Shown: positions 47,514-60,663, numbered from the stretch's first letter. The stretch is DNA of 64,000 nucleotides from Siphonodentalium dalli (GCA_032622095.1 CP136066.1:96991319-97055318); one strand, 5' to 3'. Notes: generated by a model not told the origin, from the sequence alone. Made by a program: numbers and translations.

Positions 47514-48970
47514 CTATGAATACCGAACACAAGTCCAAATAAGTCGTAAATAAGGGAAATATATGAAAGATTTTACTCGCTTTACTTGTCCAGGTTTTTT
47601 GGCAATAGCCGCTGTTTTCGGAATAGTCAGGCGTCCGTCCGTTGATGTTTGTAGTTTAGCAGTATCATAAACATACGTCATTAGTCGTTTTAGTCGTCGG
47701 TCACGTTGGTCTGCTGTCATATTGACCCATGTACTATTGTTTACTTTTAATGATATTGCCTGATTCGCTAATTGAAAATTTCCACAGCCATGTAAAGCAC
47801 CTCTAATGTACCGTAATTGATTGTCAACTATTTCTGATAAATTGTCGGTCAGTCGCAACGTTTTCCACTCATTTTCCAATTTGGTAATATGGTTTAAACT
47901 CTCACAATTATTATTGGTCCAAAGTTTGGGAATTACATTATTTTGTTGACGAGCCTCGAAGACTTTGAACCTTAATCTGAGCATGAAAGACTCAATATAC
48001 TTACTTTTATTTTTCGTCATAATGTCAGCTTCGACCTCCTCGTAAACCAACTTACTATCTATTGTGAGAAGGCCTTTCTCACTATTAAATATCTTACCCA
48101 CTAGTTTACTTACCGCTACTTGGCTCTCTTTTTTGCATATATTTCTCATGAGGTTTTCCTTTAGATGGCGAGTACACAATGTGTGTGTGCTCCCGGGAAA
48201 ACAGGTCAAGATTGCATTTACAAGAGCAATCTCGTCATCGGTGCCGAACACAATATTGGCAGGAGGAATGTCGACTAATTTGCTGTTAATATATGATAAG
48301 AACTGATGGTATGCCTGGAAAGAACCACCCCAGTGTTAAAATACAGGACCAAGTAAAATTGGAATGGATTCCGATTCTAACAATATTCGGATTTTTGAAA
48401 CAGATTGTTGTGACATAACAGGCGCTAAGATTGAATGTCCGATCAATACCGATAACTGACCCAATTTTTATTGCAGACTTTAAGAGTGTTATCTGCTCAT
48501 CGGTATGGCAGACGACAGATGGTGGCTTAGTGGGGTCAGTCGAAAATACACCTTTTATATACTTACTTCCGACCGCCTTATTCATCATGGCGATGAGATC
48601 GTATTTTTTCTACGCTCTTGCTCGGGTCTGGCTTTACGTTGTTGGTAGTAACGCTGATTGTGAATTTTCTGGAGTTCAACTGTATCTTCCAGACATAATT
48701 TGCCAACAACTCGCTTAATTTGCCTAGGTTTTTGACCATGTTTAATTCCGTCGTCAATGAGGGCCTGCTGCTTTATTGAAAGACGTTGATATGGCGCCGA
48801 TGTCGTTTTGGTGTTACCGTGTGCATTGCCTTCAGTTGGATAAATGCCAATTTAATCATCACCAATATATTGTTTATTCAACCATTTTGGTTTCTATGAA
48901 ACCTGTGAAACCTTGCTTGAATATCACTATCAAAACATCCCTGAAATCTGTTCGGTAAGCCAGAGTAATC
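47514..48970 (-). pseudogene. MULE transposase relic 1
   Basis: Read from high to low coordinates: a possible N-terminal Cys-containing stretch (NRFQGCFDSDIQARFHRF, about 48,960), a basic helical region (near 48,800-48,620), then GIDRTFNLSACYVTT (first catalytic Asp, about 48,440), PILLGPVF and HWGGSFQAYHQ, VFGTDDEIALVNAI (second Asp, about 48,240), CTRHLKENL and NNNCESLNHI (Glu, about 47,910). These are MULE signatures. Frameshifts near 48,590 and 48,370 and a stop near 48,340 split it into frames 48,588-48,286 and 48,251-47,514. The C-terminus runs into the terminal repeat. Non-functional as read. Confidence 0.85.
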
Positions 48971-49079
48971 CACAATCGCACATCGGTAATTAATCAACGA
49001 CAAAGGCTCTACTGCGCAGTGCCAGATGTTAGGGGAAATTAATTATCACCTGTCGGTGATGTCTTAATCATCCCTTATT

Positions 49080-50462
49080 TCGACTTGTGTTCGATATTCA
49101 TAGAAATCCTCGCCGAACCCTAGCTTGCGTGCCGACTTCACATGCCACTAACTTACATATACATCATTATAAACTTTATTTTATATATTTCCCTTCGCGC
49201 CCATCTACTCACTTTATTTCCCTTTTATACTTGTGGTCAGTATTCATCTTGCCGAACTCTGGTTTGTGTGCCGACAGGTAATATTGTACATAAACCTACA
49301 AATAACTATACTTTTAATCGGCCAAATTGCATTAAACTTCACATATCACTAATTTACATATAAATACACAGCACAAACTTTATTTTAAATATTTCCTTAT
49401 ATACGCCTTATTTGAACTTGTGTTCGGTATTCATAGAGTTAGCCGCTATCTTGCCGAACTCTGGTTTGCGTGCCGGCAGCTAATACTGTACATAAACCTA
49501 CAAATAACGCAACTTTCAATCGGCCAAATTGCATCAAACTTCACATATCACTAACTTACATATATACACACATATCATTATAAACTTTATTTAATATATT
49601 TCCCTTATATACGGCTTATTTGGACTTGTGTTCGGTATTCATAGAGCTAGCCGCCATCACGCCGGACTCTGACTCGGCGTGAAATTACATAAAACTTTCA
49701 TTAACGTAACTTTTAATCGCCCAAATTGCACCAAACTTCACATATCACTAGCTTACATATACACACACATCTTTATAAACTTTATTTCATATATTTCCCT
49801 TATTTACGCCTTATTTGAACTTGTGTTCGGTATTCATAGTTAGCCGCCATTTTGCCGAACTCAGGTTTACTAATATTGTACACAAACCTACCAATAACTA
49901 AACTTCTAATATGTCAAATTGCATCAAACTTCACATATCACTAGCTTACATATACACACATATCATTATAAACTTTATTTAATATATTTCCCTTATATAC
50001 GGCTTATTTGGACTTGTGTTCGGTATTCATAGTTAGCCGCCATCTTGCCGAACTCTGGTTTACGTGATGACAGCTAATATTGTACACAAACCTACCAATA
50101 ACTAAACTTCTAATATGTCAAATTGCATCAAACTTCACATATCAATAGCTTACATATACACACACATCTTTATAAACTTTATTTCATATATTTCCCTTAT
50201 ATACGCCTTATTTGGACTTGTGTTCGGTATTCATAGAGCTAGCCGCCATCACGCCGGACTCTGACTCGGCGTGAAATTACATAAAACTTTCATTAACGTA
50301 ACTTTTAATCGGCCGAATTGCATCAAACTTCACATATCACTAGCTTACATATACACACACATCATTATAAACTTTATTTCATATATTTCCGTCTTTTAAC
50401 CCTTATTTTGACTTGTTTTCGGTTGTGTTTGGTTGTGTTCGGTTGTGTTCGGTATTCATAGT
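49080..50462. repeat. Right inverted end of MULE 1: ~200-bp tandem units
   Basis: About eight units, marked by TGTTCGGTATTCATAG near 49,093, 49,238, 49,427, 49,630, 49,827, 50,018, 50,225 and 50,450 (the first two diverged). Each also has AAACTTCACATATCACTA and TTATAAACTTTATTT. Opposite in orientation to 38,004-38,513. Confidence 0.9.
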
Positions 50463-50693
50463 GACCCGTCAAAAGACAAAATACAGATTGTCAAAACAGT
50501 CGGAATGCGGAATAGTCCAGTGCATTTTATGAGAAAATAGGGCTGAACCTCAAAATAATTGCAACACAAAAGATTTTGTTTTATTTTGGTTGGGAGCATC
50601 ATAGAATATACTCCGCCAAAAATCTGAAATGGCCTTTTTCAGCGGACCTCCTATTTACCGAGAACAACCGAGAACAACCGAGAACAAGTCCAA

Positions 50694-51559
50694 AATTAAT
50701 TGCATCTTGCTATGTAACAACTATTATTTTTAAAAACCCTAATATTATAAGGAAATCAACTTCAGATCCACCAATACTTTTAGGACCTTTATTGTTGCAT
50801 TGGGATGGTACTTTTTAATCTTACCATCGGTTTTTATCTTATTTATCAAGTAAATTAGCTGGCATTTCACAAGATAAAGTAACATTTGGAACTGGTGATG
50901 AATTGTAACTTGTGAATGCCATAACATCTTGTTTTCCAAACAGCATGCATACACTATGCACACGCCATCTTAAGGACAATCTTCTCCATAATATAAAAAA
51001 GACCGACAATGACAAGACTGTGCAAAAAGTAATCAATAAGGTTTTCAATACAAAGACTGGACTTCTGACGACAATTGACAATGGCAGACATACAATGCCG
51101 AGATTACGAACTAAAATATTTGACGCTCGAAAGCAAACTAAAAACATTCCTAAATTTTGGACTAATAACAATTGTGAATCAATGAATAATATTATTAAAT
51201 TATCAACCGATTGGAAAATATTAAAACTCCCAGACTTAACAGACAGACTTTATGAAATTGTAAATGATCAACTCAGGGATATTAGAAGTGCGCTGCACTC
51301 AACTGGTGACTTTCAGTTAGCGGAAAAATTCATAGTAAGACATCAAATTTGGGTAAACTTGCCACCGGAACGAAGAGATAGACGTCTAAAACAAATTCTA
51401 CAATTTGTATCAGCTCCTTCGACTGTTTTGCTATCAACAGACAAAAAAAAAAGTCGCAAAGGGCAATGTCACACACTCCCCTTAGATGGGGTAAATGTGC
51501 CGAGTCTCAAATGGTGGAGCTCGAGTGCTCTAATAAGTGAAACAGCACAAGCACTTTAA
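50694..51559 (+). pseudogene. MULE transposase relic 2, N-terminally deleted
   Basis: Begins abruptly at ASCYVTTIIFKNPNIIR only about 5 bp beyond the terminal repeat, so the first catalytic Asp segment is gone. Then PPILLGPLLLHWDGTF and a stop, YHRFLSYLSSKLAGI, TFGTGDEL and a stop, then an open frame 50,912-51,559 with CFPNSMHTLCTRHLKDNL and NNNCESMNNII (catalytic-Glu block). The second Asp motif reads GTGDE against GTDDE in relic 1. About 20 residues are missing before the Glu block. A cousin of relic 1, not a recent copy. Confidence 0.85.
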
Positions 51560-51654
51560 ACAAGCCCGGATAAAAGCTGATGGAAGTTTAAATTCGTGTC
51601 AAACCGAGAAGACACTACAAACCGATTAAAAGGTTAAATGCATAAAAGTAAACA

Positions 51655-54055
51655 TTTTTAGCTCAACTTTACTTTGTAAAGTTTGAGCTATTGCCATGGC
51701 TTTGTCGTCCGTCGTCCGTGTGTACGTGTGTGCGTGTGTACGTGTGTACGTAAGGCGTCAACAATGCAGTCTACAGGTCGTACCTTTGGTCGGATCATTA
51801 TGAAATTTGTCATAGCTGTTGACATCAACATTTAGACCAGAATGATTAATTTTGGGGTCATTCGGTAAAAAAACATGGCCGCCAGTGGCCATCTTGCATG
51901 TCAAAATTCAATCCATTAGCACGGGCTACAGGGCGTACTGTTTGTCTGATCGTCATGAAATTTGTCATGGATGTTAATATTGACATGTAGATGGGAACGA
52001 GTAATTTTGGGGTCATTCGGCCCAAAAACATGGCCGCCAGCAGCCATCTTGGATTTTACTCTTTGTATGACTAAATTCTTTAGCACGGGCTACAGGTCGT
52101 ACTTTTAGTCTGATCATCATAAAATTTGTCAAGAATGTTAATAATGACATGTAGATGGGAACGAGTCATTTTGGGGTCATTCGGCCAAAAAACATGGCCG
52201 CCAGCAGGCATCTTTGATTTCACTCTTTGTATGACTAAATCCTTTAGCACGGGCTACAGGTCGTACCTTTAGTCCGATCATCATAAAATTTGTCATGGCT
52301 GTTGAAATTGGAATGTAGATGGGAACAAGTCATTTTGGGGTCATTCGCACAAAAAACATGGCCGCCAGCGGCCATCTTGGATTTCAAAATTCAATCCATT
52401 AGCACGGGCCACAGGTCGTACTGTTCGTCTGATCATCATGAAATTTGTCATGGATGTTAATATTGACATGTAGATGGGAACGAGTAATTTTGGGGTCATT
52501 CGGCCAAAAAACATGGCGGCCAGCAGCCTTCTTGGATTTTACTCTTTGTATGACTAAATTCTTTAGCACGGGCTACAGGTCGTACCTTTAGTCTGATCAT
52601 CATCAAATTTGTCATGGATGTTAATATTGACATGTAGATGGGAACGAGTAATTTTGGGGTCATTCGGCCAAAAAACATGGCCGCCAGCAGCCATCTTGGA
52701 TTTTACTCTTTGTATGACTAAATCCTTTAGCACGGGCTACAGGTCCTACTTTTAGTCTGATCATCATAAAATTTGTCAAGAATGTTAATAATGACATGTA
52801 GATGGGAACGAGTCATTTTGGGGTCAATCGGCCAAAAAACATGGCCGCCAGCAGCCATCTTGGATTTTACTCTTTGTATGACTAAATCCTTTAGCACGGG
52901 CTACAGGCCGTACCTTTAGTCTGATCATCATAAAATTTGTCATGGCTTTTGAAATTGGAATGTAGATGGGAACGAGTAATTTTGGGGTCATTCGGCCAAT
53001 AAACATGGCCGCCAGTGGCCATCTTGGATTTCAAAATTTAATCCATTAGCACGGGCCACAGGTCGTACTGTTCGTCTGATCATCATAAAATTTGTCATGG
53101 ATGTTAACAATGACATGTAGATGGGAACGAGTAATTTTGGGGTCATTCGGCAAAAAAACATGGTCGCCAGCAGCCATCTTGGAGTTTACTCTTTGTATGA
53201 CTAAATCCTTTAGCACGGGCTACAGGTTGTACCTTTAGTCTGATCATCATAAAATTTGTCGTGAATGTTAATAATGACATGTAGATGGGAACGAGTCATT
53301 TTGGGGTCATTCGGCAGAAAAACATGGCCGCCAGCAGCCATCTTTGATTTTACTCTTTGTATGACTAAATCCTTTAGCACGGGCTACAGGTCGTACCTTT
53401 AGTCTGATCATCATAAAATTTGTCATGGCTGTTGAAATTGGAATGTAAATGGGAACGAGTAATTTTGGGGTCATTCGGCAGAAAAACATGGCCGCCAGCA
53501 GCCATCTTTGATTTTACTCTTTGTATGACTAAATCCTTTAGCACGGGCTACAGGTCCTACATTTAGTCTGATCATCATAAAATTTGTCATGGCTGTTGAA
53601 ATTGGAATGTAAATGGGAACGAGTCATTTTAGGGTCATTCGGACAAAAAACATGGCCGCCAGTGGCCATCTTGGATTTCAAAATTTAATCCATTAGCATG
53701 GGCCACAGGTCATACTGTTTGTCTGATCATCATGAAATTTGTCATGGTTGTTAATATTGGATTTTACTTTTTGTATGACTAAATTCTTTAGCATGGGCTA
53801 CAGGTCGTACCTTTAGTCTGATCGTCATAAAATTTGTCATGGTTGTTAACGATGACATGTAGATGGGATACTCATTTTGGGGTCATTCGGCCGAAACCTT
53901 GGCCGCCAGCAGCCATCTTGGATTTTACTTTTCTCTTCATGTCTATAAACAAGTATTAGACATTCAACTTTCCACATTCCTAATCGCTCCATTGACTGTA
54001 ATACATTAAATTATTCCCTTTCCAAGTTGAGCTACAGTGTCATTGACACTTTCAT
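51655..54055 (+). mobile_element. HINE/pearl-like element B
   Basis: 5' hairpin AGCTCAACTTTAC...GTAAAGTTTGAGCT (51,660-51,689), a GTGTGTACGTGTG lead-in, about 13-14 monomers of ~160 bp (CGGGCTACAGGTCGTACC / AACATGGCCGCCAGCAGCC), and a tail with AAGTTGAGCTACAG and the AGTGTCATTGACACT hairpin (54,036-54,050). Nested within MULE 2. Confidence 0.82.
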
Positions 54056-54176
54056 TAATGAAAATATTGATGTCTACTGTAGATATTTCAAATAAAACAC
54101 TATATTTAATGTATATAAGGCATTTTAAACCTTGTTCTCGGTTGTTCTCGGTTGTTCTCGGTAAATAGGGTGACCC

Positions 54177-55026
54177 TTTTTCAGTTTTTGAAAAAGTGGC
54201 GAAAATGATGAAAAATTGGTGAAAAATGGAGATTATCATTTTTTGTTAATAACTCTTGATGTAAACATACAATTGTGATATTTTCACAATGATAAACTGT
54301 GGTACAGTTGTATCCAAGATTTTGTATCATTTTATTCTATAAATATTGATTAAATTTTCGAAAATCTTTTTCGACCTAAAAGTCTGACACAGCACTGTCA
54401 GCAGGTTACAACTTACATCACCTCTGATCGGCGCTTTGGCAACAGTGATAATACATAACTCATAACATCTTTCCCTCCCATGTTCATAAGGATCTTCTAG
54501 TCCAACAAATTAGACTATTCGGATTAATACATATTTTAATATTTGGACATTATGATTGTATTAATCCTTCTAGTCTAATAAAAGAGCTGAAAGCAAAGTT
54601 AGCACACATTTTGAAGCAGGTCAACATCAGTGACCACCGATATGACCCCATCAAAATACCATATTTTCTCTTAAATTATCTTCAAATACATTAGTCTTAC
54701 CTGTAGCGGAGATAGTATTCTTTGTGTTCACACATAGATTGTGATATAAAAGTTGTCAGAATTACAGATTTGTTAGTTTAATCCCGGATTGGAAAACATA
54801 TCACCATTTTCAAATACAAATAAATTATGTTAATTTTGCGTGTTTTCTCAGATTTCTGATCTATTACGCATGCGCGTGCTTTCGTTTTCGTATGTGTTCG
54901 CTAGCGTAGACGGGTTTGAATATTTCTGTCGGTTGAGATGTTATAAAATTATATGGATTAATAGTGACACAAAATTATGCTAGTTAGTTCAGTCATGATA
55001 TTTAACATTCCAACAAAAGGTATGTG
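54177..55026. other. Spacer, no gene recognised
   Basis: AT-rich DNA between MULE 2 and HINE C. An NRF1-like ACGCATGCGCGTG at about 54,866 is the only notable motif; no coding exon is seen. Confidence 0.4.
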
Positions 55027-57616
55027 TTTTTAGCTCAACTTTACTTTGTAAAGTTTGAGCTATTGCCATGGCTTTGTCGTCCGTGTGTACGTGTGTACGT
55101 AAGGCGTCAATAATGCAGGATACAGGTCGTACCTTTGGTCGGATCATTATGAAATTTGTCGTAGCTGTTGACATCAACATTTAGACCAGAATGATTAATT
55201 TTGGGGTCATTCGGAAAATAAACATGGCCGCCAGTGGCCATCTTGGATTTCAAAATTCAATCCATTAGCACGGGCTACAGGGCGTACTGTTTGTCTGATC
55301 GTCATGAAATTTGTCATGGATGTTAATATTGACATGTAGATGGGAACGAGTAATTTTGGGGTCATTTGGCCCAAAAACATGGCCGCCAGCAGCCATCTTG
55401 GATTTTACTCTTTGTATGACTAAATTCTTTAGCACGGGCTACAGGTCGTACTTTTAGTCTGATCATCATAAAATTTGTCAAGAATGTTAATAATGACATG
55501 TAGATGGGAACGAGTCATTTTGGGGTCATTCGGCCAAAAAACATGGTCGCCAGCAGGCATCTTTGATTTCACTCTTTGTATGACTAAATCCTTTAGCACG
55601 GGCTACAGGTCGTACCTTTAGTCCGATCATCATAAAATTTGTCATGGCTGTTGAAATTGGAATGTAGACGGGAACGAGTCATTTTGGGGACATTCGGACA
55701 AAAAACATGGCCGCCAGTGGCCATCTTGGATTTCAAAATTCAATCCATTAGCACGGGCCACAGGTCGTACTGTTCGTCTGATCATCATGAAATTTGTCAT
55801 GGATGTTAATATTGACATGTAGATGGGAACGAGTAATTTTGGGGTCATTTGGCCCAAAAACATGGCCGCCAGCAGCCATCTTGGATTTGACTCTTTGTAT
55901 GACTAAATCCTTTAGCACGGGCTACAGGTCGTACCTTTAGTCTGATCATCATAAAATTTGTCATGAATGTTAATAATGAAATGTAGATGGGAACGAGTCA
56001 TTTTGGGGTCATTCGGTCAAAAAACATGGCCGCCAGCAGGCATCTTTGATTTCACTCTTTGTATGACTAAATCCTTTAGCACGGGCTACAGGTCGTACCT
56101 TTAGTCCGATCATCATAAAATTTGTCATGGCTGTTGAAATTGGAATGTAGACGGGAACGAGTCATTTTGGGGACATTCGGACAAAAAACATGGCCGCCAG
56201 TGGCCATCTTGGATTTCAAAATTCAATCCATTAGCACGGGCCACAGGTCGTACTGTTCGTCTGATCATCATGAAATTTGTCATGGATGTTAATATTGACA
56301 TGTAGATGGGAACGAGTAATTTTGGGGTCATTTGGCCCAAAAACATGGCCGCCAGCAGCCATCTTGGATTTGACTCTTTGTATGACTAAATCCTTTAGCA
56401 CGGGCTACAGGTCGTACCTTTAGTCTGATCATCATAAAATTTGTCATGAATGTTAATAATGAAATGTAGATGGGAACGAGTCATTTTGGGGTCATTCGGT
56501 CAAAAAACATGGCCGCCAGCAGGCATCTTTGATTTTACTCTTTGTATGACTAAATTCTTTAGCACGGGCTACAGGTCGTACCTTTAGTCCGATCATCATA
56601 AAATTTGTCATGACTGTTGAAATTGGAATGTAGATGGGAACGAGTCATTTTGGGGTCATTCGGACAAAAAACATGGCCGCCAGTGGCCATCTTGGATTTC
56701 AAAATTTAATCCATTAGCACGGGCCACAGGTCGTACTGTTCGTCTGATCATCATGAAATTTGTCATGGTTGATAATATTGATATGTAGATGGGAACGAGT
56801 AATTTTGGGGTCATTCGACCAAAAAACATGGCCGCCAGCAACCATCTTGGATTTTACTCTTTGTATGACTAAATTCTTTAGCACGGGCTGCAGGTCGTAC
56901 CTTTAGTCTGATCATCATAAAATTTGTCATGGCTGTTAATAATGACATGTAGATGGGAACGAGTCATTTTGGGGTCATTCGGCCAAAAAACATGGCCGCC
57001 AGCAGCCATCTTGGATTTTACTCTTTGCATATCTAAATCTTTTGGCACGGGCTACAAGTCATATTAGTACCTTTAGTTGGATCATAATAAAATTTGTCAT
57101 GGCTGTTGACATTGGGGCAGCCATCTTGGATTTTACTCTTTGCATGACTAAATCCTTTGGCATGGCTACAGGTCGTATTAGTACCTTTAGTTGGATCATC
57201 ATGAAATTTGTCATGGCTGTTGACATTGGGACGTAGATAGGAAACGAGTCATTTTAGGGTCATTTGGCCTTAAAACGTGTCCACCCACTGTCAGCCATCT
57301 TGGATTTTACTCTTTGCATGACTAAATCCTTTGGCACACCCTACAGTCCACTTCCCTCATCCGATCATCTCCAGACTTCATATTAATCTTGATATTGATC
57401 TTACTAGATGGAAGCTGTCAATTGTTTTTGAATTTTATTGGAAAACATAGCCACCAGCAACCATCTTGGATTTTACTTTTATACATATATCTCTTCATCT
57501 TGATAATTTAGTATTACTTAGACATTTCAACTATAGCATTCCTAATCGCTCCATTGAGTGTTATACATTAGATTATTCCCTTTCCAAGTTGAGCTACAGT
57601 GTCATTGACAATTTCA
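55027..57616 (+). mobile_element. HINE/pearl-like element C
   Basis: 5' hairpin at 55,032-55,061 matching that of element B, about 14 monomers, and the terminal hairpin at 57,598-57,612 with one changed end base (GACAAT). A 483-bp block (three monomers) is repeated almost exactly (55,642 and 56,125 mark equivalent points). Close relative of element B. Confidence 0.82.
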
Positions 57617-57849
57617 TTGGAAAGCCAAATTTGAGTCATATGGGGGATGAATTGAGATAAGACGTATTGATCATCATACATGTACTTGCTCCATGTGATG
57701 CGTTCCATTAAGACTATTGTACAGATGATGGATCTGTTTGGATGCCCTATTTCCAACTTTTGGCTAACTCCCTATCTTTGCCTGAGCAAATTTGAGTTTT
57801 TAACCCTGTCATGACGGGAGCCGCGCTGGTGCAACATTAAATACCCTGT

Positions 57850-57918
57850 GCCAGTGCATTCTCTTATATATGTGAGTTTCCCATAGGGAGCCTTGCTTAA
57901 ATAAGAGAATGCACTGGC
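57850..57918. ncRNA. 69-nt hairpin upstream of the host exon
   Basis: GCCAGTGCATTCTCTTAT (57,850-57,867) is exactly complementary to 57,901-57,918, an 18-bp stem with a ~33-nt loop that contains TCCCATAGGGA. The size suits a miRNA precursor, but the stem is short and nothing shows expression. It lies about 70 bp before the acceptor of the candidate exon, so it may sit in an intron. Confidence 0.3.
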
Positions 57919-57994
57919 GCCTTTCTGTATTTGAACTTTCAATGCACAATGGAACTAATCTATTCATTGACAATTGTTTCTATTTTAGTTCAAC

Positions 57995-58129
57995 ATGAAG
58001 CAAGATGAATTGAAGTTGGTACCACATCATACTGAAGATTTCAAACAAGACAAAATGTCTTCCAAAACTAAATACAATGGAGAACAGAACGGATATAAAA
58101 AGGACAAGTCTATAGGAAATGGCTATAAG
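57995..58129 (+). CDS. Candidate host coding exon (N-terminal 45 codons)
   Basis: Sequence TTGTTTCTATTTTAG|TTCAACATG fits a 3' splice site followed by a short 5' UTR and a start codon; GGCTATAAG|GTTTGAG fits a donor. Between them are 45 uninterrupted codons beginning MKQDELKLVPHH, hydrophilic and rich in Lys, Asp, Glu and Gln, with no signal peptide. Such a tail suits the cytoplasmic N-terminus of a membrane protein or a nuclear/cytosolic protein, but I do not recognise the family. No following exon was confidently found before the window ends. It is the only non-transposon coding candidate here. Confidence 0.45.
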
Positions 58130-59022
58130 GTTTGAGATGACATTATACCGTAATGCCCTAAATAATCGACTCCTTAAAAGGGAACTGTTAATAAAACTTT
58201 TTGTTCAGTAAAATAAACTATACCAGTGTCATAACGTAGAATTAAGGTTACTAAAAACGAATCATATTCGAAAACACCAACTTATAGCGTAAAAATCGAG
58301 ATTTTAATGACTTTTTGACGTCGAAAATAATAAGGAAAAACTAAAAAGCCACTCGCCAGTTTTATGTGCACAAAGAAGCGTGACGTCAACGTGGGAACGC
58401 AACTTTTTTTCGGATGAGGGAATAAGACGTAAACATGTCCACGTGTTTTCTCATTTGTTTTGTTAATGGCGACTTACGATACAAATCTACTATTTTCAAC
58501 AATTTGGACATTTAGAAAGTGTTGATGACTGAAGTGTGTAATTTAGTAAATCATATAATATCACGGAGTTGTGCTAGGACTATACGTTGGACGCTGTTTT
58601 GAGAATTTTCGATGAATATTGTGAATTGGATTTTCGATTCTGGACTGGAGGTTGACCTTTCGCAATTGAAACAAATTGACACTTTTAACTTTTTCCACAC
58701 ATTCTTGGTGGAAAAAGATTCTAAAACTACGATGGCAATTTTGGAAGTAAATCACCTATTTTCGATGTTTTTTTTCATGGTAATCCGACGTGGGCCGTAT
58801 TCAACAATGCCAGCAAGGAGCTGATGCTGAACTCTTCCAATTTGATGATTATTTATTATAATTAATAAATATATTTTTTAATCATTTCGTTTGTAAATAT
58901 TCTCCAAAATCAGTTGGACAAGTGTAGGTGAACAACCAATATATATTGTACAATAATAGCCTGATCGAGTTAAAATAGAATTCATTGATCGGTCTTCCTG
59001 GCATATTGCTCACTGTTGTATT
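58130..59022. other. Possible intron or spacer, no gene recognised
   Basis: AT-rich. A 70-codon frame at 58,612-58,824 lacks motifs. If the preceding exon is real, this is its first downstream intron. Confidence 0.35.
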
Positions 59023-59220
59023 GTAAGAGGGGAGCCCTCTAAATTTCTTGAACATTGAAATTCCGTTTGTTTAAGAATTTGTAGATGTTTATATTGAATA
59101 TTCTCAGTAAATAATTATTCTGTTTGTTTCAAAAGAAATCAGAATAATTGTTATTGTTTGCAAGTACTAGTATTGGTTGAAAGATAATTATAGAACAGTT
59201 TAGATTGACTCCCCTCTTAC
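59023..59220. mobile_element. ~200-bp inverted-repeat element
   Basis: GTAAGAGGGGAG at 59,023-59,034 and its exact inverse at 59,209-59,220 bracket AT-rich non-coding DNA. MITE-like; no target duplication is evident. Confidence 0.5.
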
Positions 59221-59679
59221 CAGATGCATGCTGACTGTGGAAGAACCGATCGGTCTATTTAAGCACTTCCGGGCTATTATACATGTAGATCACCTCGGTG
59301 ATTCACCAAGGTTCGTTGGATGGCTCAAACGATGTTTCCTAAGAAATTCCTACCATGGCCGGTTTATATATACCCTTAATTTGAACCACACAGTTGATTG
59401 TTTCGTACCATATGTTTTGTCATTTCACACCATATACATTTGTATGTTTCGTTGGTTCCCACAAATGGTAATTGGTCATAGCGTATGCAGCGTACCATGT
59501 GAAAAATTATTTTAATTTTGTTAACTTAATGAAAGCGAACATGTTTACGATTTAAAGTTACGTGATGATGACAACCAGACAATTACATGTAAACATATTT
59601 CTTTCTTTTTTTGCGAAAAAAAATTAACAAATTGAAATTGTGGCAACAAAGTTAAAGATACATAATCTGAATTAACGCT

Positions 59680-59931
59680 TTCATATTACTATTTCCTTGG
59701 CTTCGAGGGTAAACATATTTGATTCGAGTCGAGGAACCCACCCGTGTTGAATAAAATGTTGATAAATAACAGGTTTTGGAAAATTTGGGCAATTGTTTAC
59801 TATTGTTGACTGGTTAGCATATTTTTTTTTTGGGCATTTAATCGATTCCTGATAACCAAAGGGGCATTTCAAAAAAATGTTTGTTGTTGGAATCTGATAA
59901 TATGGGAACCATCGAATCGGTTTGAGTACCT
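59680..59931. mobile_element. Diverged TTAA-type MITE
   Basis: Contains ATTACTATTTCCTTGGCTTC and GATTCGAGTCGAGGAACCCA, and ends TTTGAGTACCT before TTAA (59,932-59,935). Its start is not clear. Same family as the ends of the 20-kb composite. Confidence 0.65.
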
Positions 59932-60663
59932 TTAATGTTATTTCCAAAAAATAATACGGTATACTCAATGGTACAAATTGTCGAAATGATACATGTACTG
60001 GTATGAAATGTCCAGAACCCTGGTGCGAAACATCTCTATGTCAAACTTCTATGGCACGAAATGTCCAGCAACCTATTGGCTGTTCAGTCCATTGCACATT
60101 ATAATTTATTTCCAAATAAAGGTAATACTAAATATTAAAGCAGTGTTTAGTGTTAAGTTCAATCTTGAACTAATTGTACATGTGATATAGTCACACGGAC
60201 TTGTTGTAAAGAAAACAAATAAAATTGAGGATGCCACTTTATCAAACATTATAAATGCATCAATATTCTATTGATATGTATACCGGTACATGTATTGCTT
60301 TACAAACGCATGTTTTTGTATATATATTTTTACTTGTTTTTCTTAACAAGCCCCTGTGGCCTCAGTTTAAGTACATGTACATGTATAGGAAGCCACGACT
60401 TATCTGCGAAAGAGCTCTGGGTCTCTTGTTCACTCATTGTGTGACCACTGAAATCGGAGACGTGGTTAGATAGTCTCTCCATTGGGGAGGGGGGTCCACC
60501 TTGATACCTGTATTGTTACGACAGCACCACTTGGAAGGAAGTTTCCTACTGATGGCTATATTGGTAAAAAAAAAATTCAAATTTTTGCCCGGTATGGCTT
60601 GTTATCAAACTACATTTGTACATGTACTTACCGTAGGTGAATATCACTTTCAATTTGCCTTAA

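Larger units (their letters stand above)
38004..50468 (-). mobile_element. MULE-type element 1 with long repeat-built inverted ends
   Basis: Left end CTATGAATACCGAACACAAC at 38,004 onward, right end its inverse up to 50,462, with GTGACCC just outside, which recurs at the second MULE. The ends are built of ~200-bp tandem units: about four at left (38,004-38,513 and 47,390-47,575, split by an insertion) and about eight at right (49,080-50,462). Without the insertion it is about 3.6 kb and carries a broken MULE transposase at 47,514-48,970. No target duplication was found. Confidence 0.8.
50650..54176 (+). mobile_element. MULE-type element 2
   Basis: About 39-bp inverted ends beginning CCTATTTACCGAGAACAACC (left 50,650; right inverse up to 54,169, with GTGACCC following). 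The triple CCGAGAACAA motif parallels the CCGAACACAA triplet of MULE 1, so the two are related families. It carries a truncated transposase and a complete HINE-like element (51,655-54,055). Confidence 0.8.

Noticed and set aside
59228-59515. 95-codon plus frame as a downstream exon of the 58-kb host gene
   Set aside because: No convincing splice sites, and part of it overlaps a TTTCGTACCATA-type repeat seen elsewhere.
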